Assembly: GCA_902775075.1 (NCBI GenBank)
Contig: CACYKX010000045.1
Location: 1 to 16,298, forward strand
Direction: 5' to 3'
Length of the DNA: 16,298 bases
DNA from: an uncultured Prevotellaceae bacterium
Lineage (GTDB): Bacteria; Bacteroidota; Bacteroidia; Bacteroidales; Bacteroidaceae
The notes under the pieces were generated by a model. That model made no database searches. It was not told the DNA's origin and saw only the letters and a list, made by a program, of their open reading frames with translations. The position numbers and the translations under genes were made by a program. Shown piece after piece: positions 1 to 6,857 of this stretch; the stretch's first letter is position 1; every line of letters begins with the position of its first letter.

Positions 1-2
1 TT

Positions 3-107
3 GAACGTACAGCCGTAGTGAAGATTACCCTGACAGAGCCTCCTACGGGAAAGCGGAAACAGTATGACAAGGAAGGTGAAGAAATGAAATGGCAAAGAAA
101 GGAATGA
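3..107 (+). CDS. C-terminal end of an unidentified upstream protein (partial)
   Basis: An open frame enters from the left edge and ends at TGA 105-107, giving about 34 residues. The tail is charged, rich in Lys and Glu, and ends in MKWQRKE. Its stop overlaps an in-frame ATG of the next gene (ATGA at 104-107), which points to translational coupling and co-transcription. Too little is visible to name a family. The frame is supported only by being open and by the fit with the downstream start, so it could be chance. Confidence 0.5.
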   Translation, partial: ERTAVVKITLTEPPTGKRKQYDKEGEEMKWQRKE

Positions 108-499
108 ATATGGATACAAGAAAACTCATAGCAGCAGAAAAGAAAAGATGCAATAGTCATAATTGCGCACAGGCCATTCTGCATACCTATGCTGATGTTG
201 CAGGAATAGATGAAGAATCCGCCATGAACATTGCCGGTGCCTTTGGTGGCGGCATGGGAAATTTGGAGGGTACTTGTGGCGCCCTTGTAGGTACTGGTCT
301 CGTCTTGGGATTGGTTAATAAGGACAAGGTAAAGTCAATGAAACAGATGCGTCAGATAATGACGAAATTCCAGCAAAGGAATGGTGCCACCCAATGCAAG
401 CTATTGAAAGGTGTCGGAACAAAGGTGGTACTTCGTGAATGTCCTGATTGTGTAGCCGATGCAGCAGAATTCTTAGAAGAGCAATTAAATCAAGAATAG
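89..499 (+). CDS. C-GCAxxG-C-C family (putative redox) protein
   Basis: This 136-residue protein matches the C-GCAxxG-C-C family, small proteins with conserved cysteines thought to be redox-active or metal-binding; their biochemical role is not settled. Visible signatures are C21 and C26 in a CxxxNCAQAIL helix, a glycine-rich stretch (AFGGGMG, 51-57), C63 in GTCGALVG, and a C-terminal set C103, C118 and C121 (CPDC). The length is normal for the family. The start is uncertain. ATG 89 gives the longest form, ATG 104 forms an ATGA overlap with the preceding stop, and ATG 110 has AAGAAAGGA six bases upstream. All three keep every cysteine. A GNAT gene begins 5 bases after its stop, so it belongs to the same operon. 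Confidence 0.85.
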   Translation: MAKKGMNMDTRKLIAAEKKRCNSHNCAQAILHTYADVAGIDEESAMNIAGAFGGGMGNLEGTCGALVGTGLVLGLVNKDKVKSMKQMRQIMTKFQQRNGATQCKLLKGVGTKVVLRECPDCVADAAEFLEEQLNQE

Positions 500-504
500 G
501 AATT

Positions 505-1053
505 ATGATAGAGCATTTTGCAGATTACAAAGCTCAACTTGTCAGGCTCTCTGAGGAGCATACCATCGCTTTCAAGGAAGAGATGCAAGAAGCCTTCGAG
601 CACGGTTTCAAATCTCATTATCATGAAAATGTGGATGCCGACGACGATTCAAACCAGTGGCAGGTGTTGCCTGACAAGGACTTCTATCAGTCATTAAAGG
701 CAGAAGGTGCCGAAGCCTACGAGGCCTTTAGCGAGGATGGTCAGCGTGTGGGCGGTGCCATCATTACCGCTAATGGTACTATGGGAGAGTTGGCATTCCT
801 CTATGTGAAAGTGGGCGTTCAGAGTAAGGGCATCGGTCAGTCCATCTGGAAAGCCATTGAAATGATGCATCCAGAGATAGAGGTGTGGGAAACCTGCACC
901 CCGTATTTCGACCGCCGCAATATCCACTTCTACATCAACCGCTGCGGATTCCATGCCGTTGAGTTCTTCAACGAGCATCATCCAGACCCCAATATGCCTG
1001 AGCAGTTCGACCAGGAGGATGGACTATTTAAGTTTGAAAAGAAATTAAGATGA
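505..1053 (+). CDS. GNAT-family N-acetyltransferase
   Basis: A 182-residue protein with the acetyl-CoA-binding core of the GNAT superfamily. A beta-strand (ELAFLYVKV, about 95-103) leads into Q106-S-K-G-I-G111, the Q/R-x-x-G-x-G/A pyrophosphate-binding loop, and then the usual helix. A later strand and helix contain ETCTPYFDRRNIHFYINRCGF, with the aromatic and Asn-rich pattern typical of the GNAT C-terminal half. The substrate cannot be read from sequence. ATG 505 is preferred because it lies 5 bases after the preceding stop; the frame stays open upstream to ATG 448, but that would overlap 52 bases of the preceding gene and add no GNAT sequence. It ends in an ATGA overlap with the next gene. 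Confidence 0.85.
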   Translation: MIEHFADYKAQLVRLSEEHTIAFKEEMQEAFEHGFKSHYHENVDADDDSNQWQVLPDKDFYQSLKAEGAEAYEAFSEDGQRVGGAIITANGTMGELAFLYVKVGVQSKGIGQSIWKAIEMMHPEIEVWETCTPYFDRRNIHFYINRCGFHAVEFFNEHHPDPNMPEQFDQEDGLFKFEKKLR

Positions 1054-1283
1054 CTATCGATATAACAAACATGTGTTCACACCTTCAGCGGAAGCTGTTT
1101 GAAGAAGATGGCATTTACCATCGTCTTTGGCTTGCCATGCAGGATGATCCAGAACTGACTGCAGTAGTCCGCTCACGCCAACTTCATGTCTATCGCAATG
1201 GAAAGAAGGTGTTGGTATTGGCAGGAAAGGCTGCTCCAAAGATTATCAGGGAAGATAAACTCTGTGAAATGCTGCCACAATGA
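1050..1283 (+). CDS. Small conserved-looking protein of unknown function (77 aa)
   Basis: I do not recognise this 77-residue protein. It is a soluble mix of helix (SHLQRKLFEEDGIYHRLWLAM) and strand (QLHVYRNGKKVLVLAGK) with two cysteines and no signal peptide or membrane segment. It is very likely real. It starts in an ATGA overlap with the GNAT gene (1050-1053) and ends in another with the MBL-fold gene (1280-1283), so its translation is coupled on both sides. That placement suggests it works with, or is made at a fixed ratio to, its two enzyme neighbours. No function is claimed. Confidence 0.7.
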   Translation: MTIDITNMCSHLQRKLFEEDGIYHRLWLAMQDDPELTAVVRSRQLHVYRNGKKVLVLAGKAAPKIIREDKLCEMLPQ

Positions 1284-2038
1284 CGCTGACCTACGTATTC
1301 CATAGCTGTTTCGTGCTGGAAACGAAAGAGTCCATCCTGATATTCGATTATTGGCTGGACTTGAATGGTGTCGTACCACCGTTCCTGAAGAAGGATAAGC
1401 CTGTCTATGTATTCTCCAGCCATTTCCACGAAGACCACTTCAACAAAGCAATCTTTGAATGGAGGAAGCAGCGTGAAGGTATCACCTACATACTCTCCAA
1501 GGACATCTATAAACATCGAAGAGCCAACAAGGAGGATGCTGACGTATGGCTGGCAAAGGGTGGCACATGGTCTGACGGCACTATTTCCGTTTGGGCTTTA
1601 GGCAGCACAGACAGCGGTGTTTCGTGGATTGTAGAGATTGAGGGCAAACGTATCTTCCATGCAGGGGACTTGAACAACTGGTATGCGAGATTCCTGCCTG
1701 AAGCCGTGCCAGGTGAGACCATCTATAGTGAGGAGTTTGACGAAGAGATAGACCCGATAGCACATGAGAAGCAATACCTCGGTGAGTTGAAGGACATCCG
1801 CAAGATTACCGACAGCTTCGATGTGGTGTTGTTCCCCATTGACGGGCGCATCGGCAATGGCTATACCCTTGGTGGCCGTCAGTTCATCGAGCGTTTCAAG
1901 GTCGGTCTCTTTGTTCCCATGCACTTCGTGGCCAGCGGCTTCGAGTCTGCTTGGCGAATGAAGGAATTTACGGATGAAAGAGGTGTTCCTTTCTGGGAAA
2001 TCAGCAAGGAAGGGGAAACAATTGAATTAAAGGAATAA
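1280..2038 (+). CDS. MBL-fold metallo-hydrolase
   Basis: A 252-residue metallo-beta-lactamase-fold protein. The metal-binding motif HxHxDH is H48-F-H50-E-D52-H53, preceded by a strand ending VYVFSS. Further ligands are visible as H127 and D130 in FHAGD and H215 in LFVPMHF, so the full dinuclear site appears intact. The compact layout and the short FHSCFVLET start resemble the UlaG/Lactamase_B_2-like group, which acts on phosphoesters or lactones rather than antibiotics. The substrate is not readable. It is the last gene of the coupled cluster. Its stop lies 2 bases from the stop of a convergent gene, with no hairpin terminator between them, so transcripts probably overlap. Confidence 0.88.
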   Translation: MTLTYVFHSCFVLETKESILIFDYWLDLNGVVPPFLKKDKPVYVFSSHFHEDHFNKAIFEWRKQREGITYILSKDIYKHRRANKEDADVWLAKGGTWSDGTISVWALGSTDSGVSWIVEIEGKRIFHAGDLNNWYARFLPEAVPGETIYSEEFDEEIDPIAHEKQYLGELKDIRKITDSFDVVLFPIDGRIGNGYTLGGRQFIERFKVGLFVPMHFVASGFESAWRMKEFTDERGVPFWEISKEGETIELKE

Positions 2039-2040
2039 TA

Positions 2041-2406
2041 CTATACCTTCCTGCGTCTTTTCTTCTTTCTCAGGAAGTTGATGGCCACCTTCAGACCAGT
2101 TTCGAGAGCCTGATTATATGTCGGGCATTTGGCAGTCTCGCGCATCGTGCCGTTTTTACGGTTGATGATGACAGCATAGAACTTGCCCACCTCATTAAAG
2201 AATACTTCACGATACACCAGCACATCCATTCTCTTGCGTCGGCCAATCCAAGCTTGTACCTCCTGAAGAGAGGGCGCAAGAAGAAGATCCTCCTGATATT
2301 CAATTAAGTCACCATCGTTATAACAGAATGGAGTCATATCGGAGAATCCCAGTTTCTTCAGGGATTCTGCCATGCTTACGCTCACTATCGGTAGAACTGG
2401 TGACAT
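2041..2406 (-). CDS. Hypothetical protein, Bacteroidales mobile-element-type small protein
   Basis: A 121-residue leftward protein of unknown function. It has an N-terminal helix (MAESLKKLGFSD), an aromatic and acidic middle, a segment PSLQEVQAWIGRR, then YNQALETGLKVAINFLRKK and a run of Lys/Arg at the extreme C-terminus. From memory this plan resembles small proteins common in Bacteroidales accessory DNA that carry a P-T-x-x-x-A-x-x-W-L motif and end in YEQALEAGLxEAL; the resemblance is by eye only. The start at 2406 is backed by AGGAG nine bases upstream on the minus strand. A shorter start 33 bases inside is possible. It converges on the MBL-fold gene. Confidence 0.7.
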   Translation of the reverse strand: MSPVLPIVSVSMAESLKKLGFSDMTPFCYNDGDLIEYQEDLLLAPSLQEVQAWIGRRKRMDVLVYREVFFNEVGKFYAVIINRKNGTMRETAKCPTYNQALETGLKVAINFLRKKKRRRKV

Positions 2407-2440
2407 TCTCTGTTACTCCTATACAATGAATATTTGGGTA

Positions 2441-2448
2441 CAAAATTA
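2441..2448 (-). promoter_or_regulatory. Possible -7 box for the leftward gene
   Basis: On the minus strand this reads TAATTTTG, a match to the Bacteroidetes -7 element TAnnTTTG, about 35 bases before the start at 2406. No convincing TTTG element was found at the expected -33 distance, so this is weak. Confidence 0.35.
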
Positions 2449-2525
2449 CAAAAAACTGAGGACTTTTGAGTATTATAACTTTCAGAAATGAAGTTTTTCT
2501 GGAATTATTCTCAAAAAAACATAAA

Positions 2526-2540
2526 TCACAAGCCTTGTGA
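2526..2540. promoter_or_regulatory. 15-bp palindrome, copy 1 (TCACAAG-C-CTTGTGA)
   Basis: A perfect inverted repeat with 7-bp arms and one central base, preceded by AAA. Its centre is 53 bp upstream of the -7 box of the gene at 2645. The identical arms recur at 7733-7747 upstream of a second promoter, so a shared DNA-binding protein is likely. The one-base centre rules out an RNA hairpin role. Confidence 0.65.
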
Positions 2541-2559
2541 ATGGCAATATAGGTAATAA

Positions 2560-2593
2560 TTGACCAATATTTCAGAATTATTTCGTATCTTTG
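2560..2593 (+). promoter_or_regulatory. Promoter of the 2645-3938 unit
   Basis: The -7 box TATCTTTG at 2586-2593 matches TAnnTTTG exactly. The upstream element is poor: TTG at 2560-2562 lies 23 bp away instead of 19-21. A weak -33 with an upstream palindrome would suit an activated promoter. The leader is about 45 bases. Confidence 0.6.
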
Positions 2594-2644
2594 TAGCAAA
2601 ATTAAAATATCATTGATTGTTAATGCTCAAAAAGGTATTCAACT

Positions 2645-3199
2645 ATGTCATCATACGATTATAATATCACGTATAGTGGCAATCAAGCCACGCTAATTGT
2701 CCACACCTTGCGTCATGGTGATGTGCGACTGGTTTTTGACTATTTACAAATGCCAGATGGGAGCAAAAGTTACCACTATGACTGTTTTAATTTGTCGGTC
2801 AGACAGGAAATGCAGGCCCTCTCTGACGAAGAAGAACTTGCCCACGACATATCAACAATCATGTATCTTTATGAAAATTTTAGTGGGCCAAACCAAGACT
2901 TCCTTATTGACACATTTGACACAGTAATCAGCAACCATATCAGACAGTTTGGAAGGCTCATTGATACAGATTTGTGTTCTACAATTGCTTACATGGGATT
3001 ATGTCTTAATGCCATGGCTGAGAAAGAGCCAAATGGAGAGCCAATGACCCAAGAAGGCAAAAATCGTTTGCTCAATGTGTTATTTGCAAGGACTGAGGAG
3101 AAATTTGGAGATTATTTCTATTTAACGAGATATTCCCGTACACCAATGGGATTAAGGCCATATTTGGTTAGTTTTAATGATTTCAAAAAGAATTTGTAG
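2645..3199 (+). CDS. Hypothetical protein (184 aa), first gene of a two-gene unit
   Basis: I do not recognise this family. The N-terminal 50 residues look beta-rich (YNITYSGNQATLIVHTL, then RLVFDYLQM). The rest looks helical, with acidic stretches (ALSDEEELAHDISTIMYLYE) and no signal peptide or membrane helix, so it is probably cytoplasmic. It is the first gene after a promoter with an exact TAnnTTTG box and an upstream 15-bp palindrome. The second gene of the unit starts one base after its stop. Because the same palindrome precedes the long operon at 7806, this unit may be co-regulated with it. Confidence 0.75.
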   Translation: MSSYDYNITYSGNQATLIVHTLRHGDVRLVFDYLQMPDGSKSYHYDCFNLSVRQEMQALSDEEELAHDISTIMYLYENFSGPNQDFLIDTFDTVISNHIRQFGRLIDTDLCSTIAYMGLCLNAMAEKEPNGEPMTQEGKNRLLNVLFARTEEKFGDYFYLTRYSRTPMGLRPYLVSFNDFKKNL

Positions 3200-3200
3200 C

Positions 3201-3938
3201 ATGAATACCTTATCAGACAAAATCATTAACTACGCCAAAGATGTCAATAATCATGGCAATGGTGTAATCTATTATAAAAACAAAGATCATGGGCAGTACG
3301 AGATGGCAGCATCTTTCTTTTCTCATGCTATTGGCGATTTATACAACATAGTATATCAAAATGGAGGTAAGACACTTATCAATTGCCCTGACGATTCCAT
3401 GAAAGAGATAGGCATGGCATATATGAAAATTGCCCAGCTATATAAAGCCGGCAGTCAGGATTGGTATGTGAACTCGGTTTCTGCAGAGAACGCTTTTTAT
3501 TGTCTGGTCAGATATTTCAAAACCACTGGGGACAGCAGTTCATTACCTTATTTATATATATTATTAAAGGAGAATAAAGACCTCCTTGAAGACAAATTTG
3601 AGCAAAGCTGGAAAAAATTGAATAGCGACATGTGCAACATGCCATTTGGTCTTGGGCTGTCGGGGGACGTTATGTTATCTGCTTGCCTCAGATATTATCA
3701 CGTTTATGTGATGAAATATATTTTATCCCTATCCTACAACATCAATGAAGGACGGCCACTGGTCGAAGACAAGACGTTTGCTTTCCTATATCCAAATTTC
3801 AAAGAAATAGTCAGTTCCTTTATGAAGATGTATGCAAATTATGACAAAGACGAATATGCCAGAGACAGAGATAATTTAGGAAAGACTTACTTCGATACGA
3901 TATACAATTTATGTAAGAATGTCCTATTAGAATATTAA
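3201..3938 (+). CDS. Alpha-helical, TPR-like hypothetical protein
   Basis: A 245-residue, almost wholly helical protein of unknown function. Pairs of amphipathic helices with small and aromatic residues at repeat-like positions (YEMAASFFSHAIGDLYNI, then MKEIGMAYMKIAQLYKAG, then AENAFYCLVRYFK) suggest a degenerate TPR or Sel1-type solenoid, usually a protein-interaction surface. There is no signal peptide. ATG 3201 is chosen because it follows the previous stop by one base; an in-frame ATG at 3177 would overlap the upstream gene and add eight residues. A strong terminator follows directly, so the transcription unit ends here. Confidence 0.72.
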   Translation: MNTLSDKIINYAKDVNNHGNGVIYYKNKDHGQYEMAASFFSHAIGDLYNIVYQNGGKTLINCPDDSMKEIGMAYMKIAQLYKAGSQDWYVNSVSAENAFYCLVRYFKTTGDSSSLPYLYILLKENKDLLEDKFEQSWKKLNSDMCNMPFGLGLSGDVMLSACLRYYHVYVMKYILSLSYNINEGRPLVEDKTFAFLYPNFKEIVSSFMKMYANYDKDEYARDRDNLGKTYFDTIYNLCKNVLLEY

Positions 3939-3942
3939 ATAT

Positions 3943-3980
3943 AGACTCCTATCTTGAAACCCTGGATAGGAGTCTTTCTT
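3943..3980 (+). terminator. Intrinsic terminator after the two-gene unit
   Basis: A perfect 11-bp stem, AGACTCCTATC (3943-3953) paired with GATAGGAGTCT (3965-3975), with an 11-base loop and a TTCTT tail. It begins 4 bases after the stop codon. Confidence 0.88.
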
Positions 3981-4033
3981 ATAAAAGGTAATCCCCACCC
4001 TCAATTCTTAAAATTTGTATAAATTCTCTTTCA

Positions 4034-4052
4034 TTGTGTACTATTTACGCAA
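4034..4052. promoter_or_regulatory. NrtR-type operator, site A
   Basis: Reads TTGTGTA-CTATT-TACGCAA, an imperfect palindrome with 7-bp arms around 5 bp. It is the most distal of three such sites before the gene at 4187, 43 bp before site B. Confidence 0.65.
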
Positions 4053-4076
4053 AGAAAAGTTAAATATCATACTTCA

Positions 4077-4095
4077 TTGTGTATTTTTTACGCAA
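4077..4095. promoter_or_regulatory. NrtR-type operator, site B
   Basis: Reads TTGTGTA-TTTTT-TACGCAA. It ends 4 bases before the -33 element of the promoter at 4100-4131, so a bound protein would abut RNA polymerase. Confidence 0.68.
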
Positions 4096-4099
4096 AAAG

Positions 4100-4131
4100 T
4101 TTGGAGTGTATTTATATTTTTCATACCTTTG
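4100..4131 (+). promoter_or_regulatory. Promoter of the DUF4407 pair
   Basis: TTTG (4100-4103), 20 bp, then TACCTTTG (4124-4131): an exact Bacteroidetes-type promoter. Operator B lies just upstream and operator C overlaps the -7 box and probable start site, an arrangement expected for strong repression. The leader to ATG 4187 is about 50 bases. Confidence 0.85.
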
Positions 4132-4147
4132 TGTCAGATTTACGCAA
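4129..4147. promoter_or_regulatory. NrtR-type operator, site C
   Basis: Reads TTGTGTC-AGATT-TACGCAA. It overlaps the last three bases of the -7 box and covers the expected transcription start. Confidence 0.65.
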
Positions 4148-4186
4148 AGTAAGTTCAAAACAGTATTAATTTAAACAACATTTATT

Positions 4187-4813
4187 ATGAGTATCTTAAA
4201 TTTTTGGAACAAGAAGAAAGAGAACAGTTCTGCAATGATTGCTACATTGCCAGTTACGAACCAGTCAACGTCAGCTACAGAAGAAGTTGAGACCGACCAG
4301 GCAACTCCTGCTGCCCCAACGGAAAAGAAGACGCTCACGGTATCTTATGCTACAGGATGGCCCATCGATGTGGTCTATGGCTATCTGCATAAGAACAACG
4401 AGGAGAAGGGCTTCAATGATGCCATGGTTAAGAGCGACCTTACCTTCCGTGACATGAACATGAGTATTATCAGAAACAAGATTCTCATGGTCTTCAGAGA
4501 GATCAACCTGAATTACGACGTAATGAAGCGCGATCTGGAGATTCGGATGGACACTTGCAGTGCTGCCGGGTTACTCTCTACAGTGTCTGAACTGGAAAAG
4601 TCGATGTCTACAATCAAGGCTCACAAGGCTGAATTGCAAAAGCTGGAAGAGGACTTCAGGAACAACGAGAAAGAAGCATCCATTCCACTTCAGTCCTATG
4701 AATGTGGTTTCCTGAGAGGAATTGCAACTATCGCGTTAGGTAACACAGCCAAGGCTGCAACTGTACCGCAGATGACCATCCCTGCGAATACCAACATGGT
4801 TGCAACCGCTTAG
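4187..4813 (+). CDS. Hypothetical protein paired with a DUF4407 membrane protein
   Basis: A 208-residue protein I cannot assign to a named family. Residues 1-50 are low-complexity (Thr, Ala, Glu, Pro) and probably disordered. About 55-105 form a folded region (TVSYATGWPIDVVYGYLHKNNEEKGF). About 110-165 are long helices likely to make a coiled coil (AAGLLSTVSELEKSMSTIKAH). The C-terminus is again disordered and rich in Ala and Thr. There is no signal peptide. It is the first gene after the promoter flanked by operators A-C and is followed 56 bases later by the DUF4407 gene, so it is probably a soluble partner of that membrane protein. Confidence 0.72.
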   Translation: MSILNFWNKKKENSSAMIATLPVTNQSTSATEEVETDQATPAAPTEKKTLTVSYATGWPIDVVYGYLHKNNEEKGFNDAMVKSDLTFRDMNMSIIRNKILMVFREINLNYDVMKRDLEIRMDTCSAAGLLSTVSELEKSMSTIKAHKAELQKLEEDFRNNEKEASIPLQSYECGFLRGIATIALGNTAKAATVPQMTIPANTNMVATA

Positions 4814-4869
4814 TACAATCTCTGAGAGAATAGGTAACAATAAGTATCATCATTAAAAAATATACGATT

Positions 4870-5841
4870 ATGAATTGGTGGGTTAAATTTGGATGCAAAC
4901 TGACAGGTTGGAGTTCAGAAGTATTGGCACAGTGTTCAGAGGCTAGCCGCTCCCAGTTGAGTAAATACACCTCAGCTTTAATTATCCTCATCTTGATCTG
5001 GGGTGTAACCGGATTCTGCTTCGCTCAGAGATATATCGGATTACCTTGGTGGGCGTGTCTTTTCGTTTCACTGTTCTTCATTACGATTGTAATCATGATA
5101 GAAAGGCAGATAATTCTGGCCAGTGAGAAAACAGTCTCTATGGTTTTATTCAGAGGTGTTATAGCACTTATTATGGCAATTGTTGGATCAACAATTTTTG
5201 ACCAGACCATGTTTGGAAAAGATATAGACAAACAAATGTCGAACACTATTGAGAAGCAAGTTGCGGAATTGACTCCCCAGCGTGTTCATATCATCGATGA
5301 GAAGCTATTGGCCCTTCATACAGATATCGATTCCCTTACAAGGGTTAACGAACAGTTGCAGGCAGATGTCAACGCACATCCCTTTATTATTCAGAAGACT
5401 GTTTCCAGAACACCACAAAAAATAACCATGCCTGATGGAACAGTTAAAACAGAATACACAACTGCTGTAACTACCAATCAGGTAGAGAATCCGAAACAGA
5501 AGATTATTGACACGAATAGTAAGACGCTGGAAAACTTGGCTTCTCAGGAGCAGGTCTGGATACAAAAGAAGCAGACGATTGAGGAAGATACTCGCAAGGA
5601 ATGCAAGGAGAGTGTAGGTTTCTTGGAGGAACTGGAGGCAATGTGGACTATCATCACAACGAGGAAATTAGCCGGAGGGTTCTATGCTGTGTTCTTCTTC
5701 CTCCTAATGAGCTTAGAGATGTTCGTAGTTGCCAGTAAGGTTGGTGACAAGGAGTGTGATTATGATGCTGCCATCAAAGGAGCACAGCGTGTGAGAATCG
5801 CACAATTCAATAACACCTTCAATCGTATAGGCAATCAATAG
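4870..5841 (+). CDS. DUF4407 domain membrane protein
   Basis: A 323-residue protein with the DUF4407 plan. A short N-terminal segment ending SQLSKYTS leads into TM1 (about 36-52), TM2 (58-77), a charged IERQ turn, and TM3 (90-110). A large soluble region (about 115-265) has coiled-coil heptads and a Thr/Val-rich insert, and TM4 spans about 275-295. The loop probably forms a stalk on one side of the inner membrane. The family's function is unknown. It shares the transcript of the preceding gene, which starts at a promoter bracketed by NrtR-type operators, and ends at a terminator. Its envelope location fits the many membrane proteins of the later operon. Confidence 0.82.
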   Translation: MNWWVKFGCKLTGWSSEVLAQCSEASRSQLSKYTSALIILILIWGVTGFCFAQRYIGLPWWACLFVSLFFITIVIMIERQIILASEKTVSMVLFRGVIALIMAIVGSTIFDQTMFGKDIDKQMSNTIEKQVAELTPQRVHIIDEKLLALHTDIDSLTRVNEQLQADVNAHPFIIQKTVSRTPQKITMPDGTVKTEYTTAVTTNQVENPKQKIIDTNSKTLENLASQEQVWIQKKQTIEEDTRKECKESVGFLEELEAMWTIITTRKLAGGFYAVFFFLLMSLEMFVVASKVGDKECDYDAAIKGAQRVRIAQFNNTFNRIGNQ

Positions 5842-5877
5842 AAAACATACTAAGTACTTCATAATAATTGTTGATTG

Positions 5878-5913
5878 GTGCGTCTGCTGACGTGTTCGGT
5901 GGGCGCACTTTTT
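5878..5913 (+). terminator. Intrinsic terminator after the DUF4407 gene
   Basis: GTGCGTC (5878-5884) pairs with GGCGCAC (5902-5908), including one T-G wobble, and is followed at once by TTTTT (5909-5913). It separates the DUF4407 pair from the regulator's promoter. Confidence 0.78.
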
Positions 5914-5928
5914 ACAAAAAAGAAGTCT

Positions 5929-5947
5929 TAGCGTAATATTTACACAA
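5929..5947. promoter_or_regulatory. NrtR-type operator, site D (likely autoregulatory)
   Basis: Reads TAGCGTA-ATATT-TACACAA, the same palindrome family as sites A-C with one arm mismatch. It ends 5 bases before the -33 element of the regulator's own promoter, nearly the same offset as site B at the DUF4407 promoter (4 bases). Confidence 0.62.
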
Positions 5948-5952
5948 TAAAA

Positions 5953-5984
5953 TTTGCAAGATTAGAATATATTGTTTATCTTTG
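5953..5984 (+). promoter_or_regulatory. Promoter of the NrtR-like regulator
   Basis: TTTG (5953-5956), 20 bp, then TATCTTTG (5977-5984), an exact Bacteroidetes-type promoter with a leader of about 25 bases. A half-site GCGTA (5988-5992) follows the -7 box, where site C sits at the other promoter, but no full palindrome forms there. Confidence 0.85.
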
Positions 5985-6016
5985 CAGCGTAAAAGGAACT
6001 TTTAAACATAGAAGAT

Positions 6017-6802
6017 ATGATATTCAACGAAAAAACCAAGAAATGGGAATCTCCCTTCTGGCATCCTGCGGTAACCACAGATGCTGTAGTATTCGGATTC
6101 GACAAAGAAGACCTATCACTCCAGGTGCTCCTTATCAGAAGGGGTAATGCCAAGCCTGGCGAGGTTCCTGCTTTCGAAGGTTATTGGGCTCTCCCCGGTG
6201 GTTTCCTCCAAGAGGATGAACCGACTGACGAATGCGTTCACAGAGAATTGTTTGAGGAGTCATCCATGAAATTGTTCAATACCGACAAAGGCATTATGCC
6301 TGAGTTCATTGAACAGCTGAAAACATATTCTGCACGCGGAAGAGATCCCCGTGAATTTGTCATAACCGTTGCTTATTACGCTCTGGTAAAAAAAGAAAAG
6401 TACGAAATCAAAGGAGGCGATGATGCCACTGAAGCCAGATGGTTCCCAGTTGATGTCGTACCTGAATTGAAGATTGCATTCGATCATGCTCAAATAATTC
6501 AAGATGCAGTTGAAAAGCTGCGTGAAAGAATTCATTTCGAACCAATCGGATTTCACCTGCTCGACAAGGAATTTACCATGCCCCAATTGCAGAATATATA
6601 TATTGCAATATTAGATCCTTCCGAAGATGACAAAAACCTGAGAGACAGAAGGAATTTCCCCAAGAAAATGCTGAAACTTGGCTATATCAAGGAAACTGGC
6701 AAGAAGGTAACAGGTAATCCATATCGTTCACCCAAGTTATATACTTTTGACGAAGAGGCATATGCTGCCGCAAAAAAGATTGGTATGAGACTGGAATTCT
6801 AA
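6017..6802 (+). CDS. NrtR-like transcriptional regulator (Nudix plus winged helix)
   Basis: A 261-residue protein with two domains. Residues 15-150 are a Nudix domain with the box G62-x5-E68-x7-R76-E77-L-x-E80-E81; only the late Gly of the consensus is replaced, by Ser83. RDPREFVITVAYYALV is typical of NrtR and ADP-ribose pyrophosphatases. Residues 175-261 (FTMPQLQNIYIAI onward, ending in KLYTFDEE) match the NrtR winged helix. Family members repress NAD-cofactor or, in Bacteroides, sugar genes, using the Nudix fold as a ligand sensor. Here the glutamates of the box are kept, so hydrolysis is possible. Operator D suggests autoregulation, and sites A-C and E-F suggest control of both neighbouring units. 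The ligand is not known. Confidence 0.87.
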   Translation: MIFNEKTKKWESPFWHPAVTTDAVVFGFDKEDLSLQVLLIRRGNAKPGEVPAFEGYWALPGGFLQEDEPTDECVHRELFEESSMKLFNTDKGIMPEFIEQLKTYSARGRDPREFVITVAYYALVKKEKYEIKGGDDATEARWFPVDVVPELKIAFDHAQIIQDAVEKLRERIHFEPIGFHLLDKEFTMPQLQNIYIAILDPSEDDKNLRDRRNFPKKMLKLGYIKETGKKVTGNPYRSPKLYTFDEEAYAAAKKIGMRLEF

Positions 6803-6819
6803 TAATAGATTTGTTTGGG

Positions 6820-6841
6820 CCTCCCTTATCCAGGGAGGTTT
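6820..6841 (+). terminator. Probable terminator after the regulator gene
   Basis: CCTCCCT (6820-6826), loop TATCC, AGGGAGG (6832-6838), followed by only three T residues. The stem is strong and the T-tract short, so termination may be partial. Confidence 0.6.
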
Positions 6842-6857
6842 AAATGGCGCAAAATTT

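Noticed and set aside
448..504. Longer GNAT start at 448
   Set aside because: It would overlap the preceding gene by 52 bases and adds Cys/Arg-rich residues that are only the other frame of that gene.
2526..2540. Palindrome read as a CRP/FNR-type site or a terminator
   Set aside because: CRP sites have TGTGA first and TCACA second around 6 bp; here the order is reversed with a one-base centre. One base cannot form a hairpin loop and there is no T-tract.
2318..2599. Leftward 93-residue open frame
   Set aside because: It overlaps the better-supported leftward gene in another frame and covers an AT-rich intergenic region with regulatory sites.
4034..4147. Repeated TTTACGCAAA blocks as a small CRISPR-like or iteron array
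   Set aside because: Spacing is uneven (43 and 52 bp), the units are imperfect palindromes placed around a promoter, and related copies occur at other promoters, which fits operators.
4621..4635. TCACAAGGCT as a third copy of the 15-bp palindrome
   Set aside because: Only the left arm matches; the right arm is absent and it lies inside a coding region.
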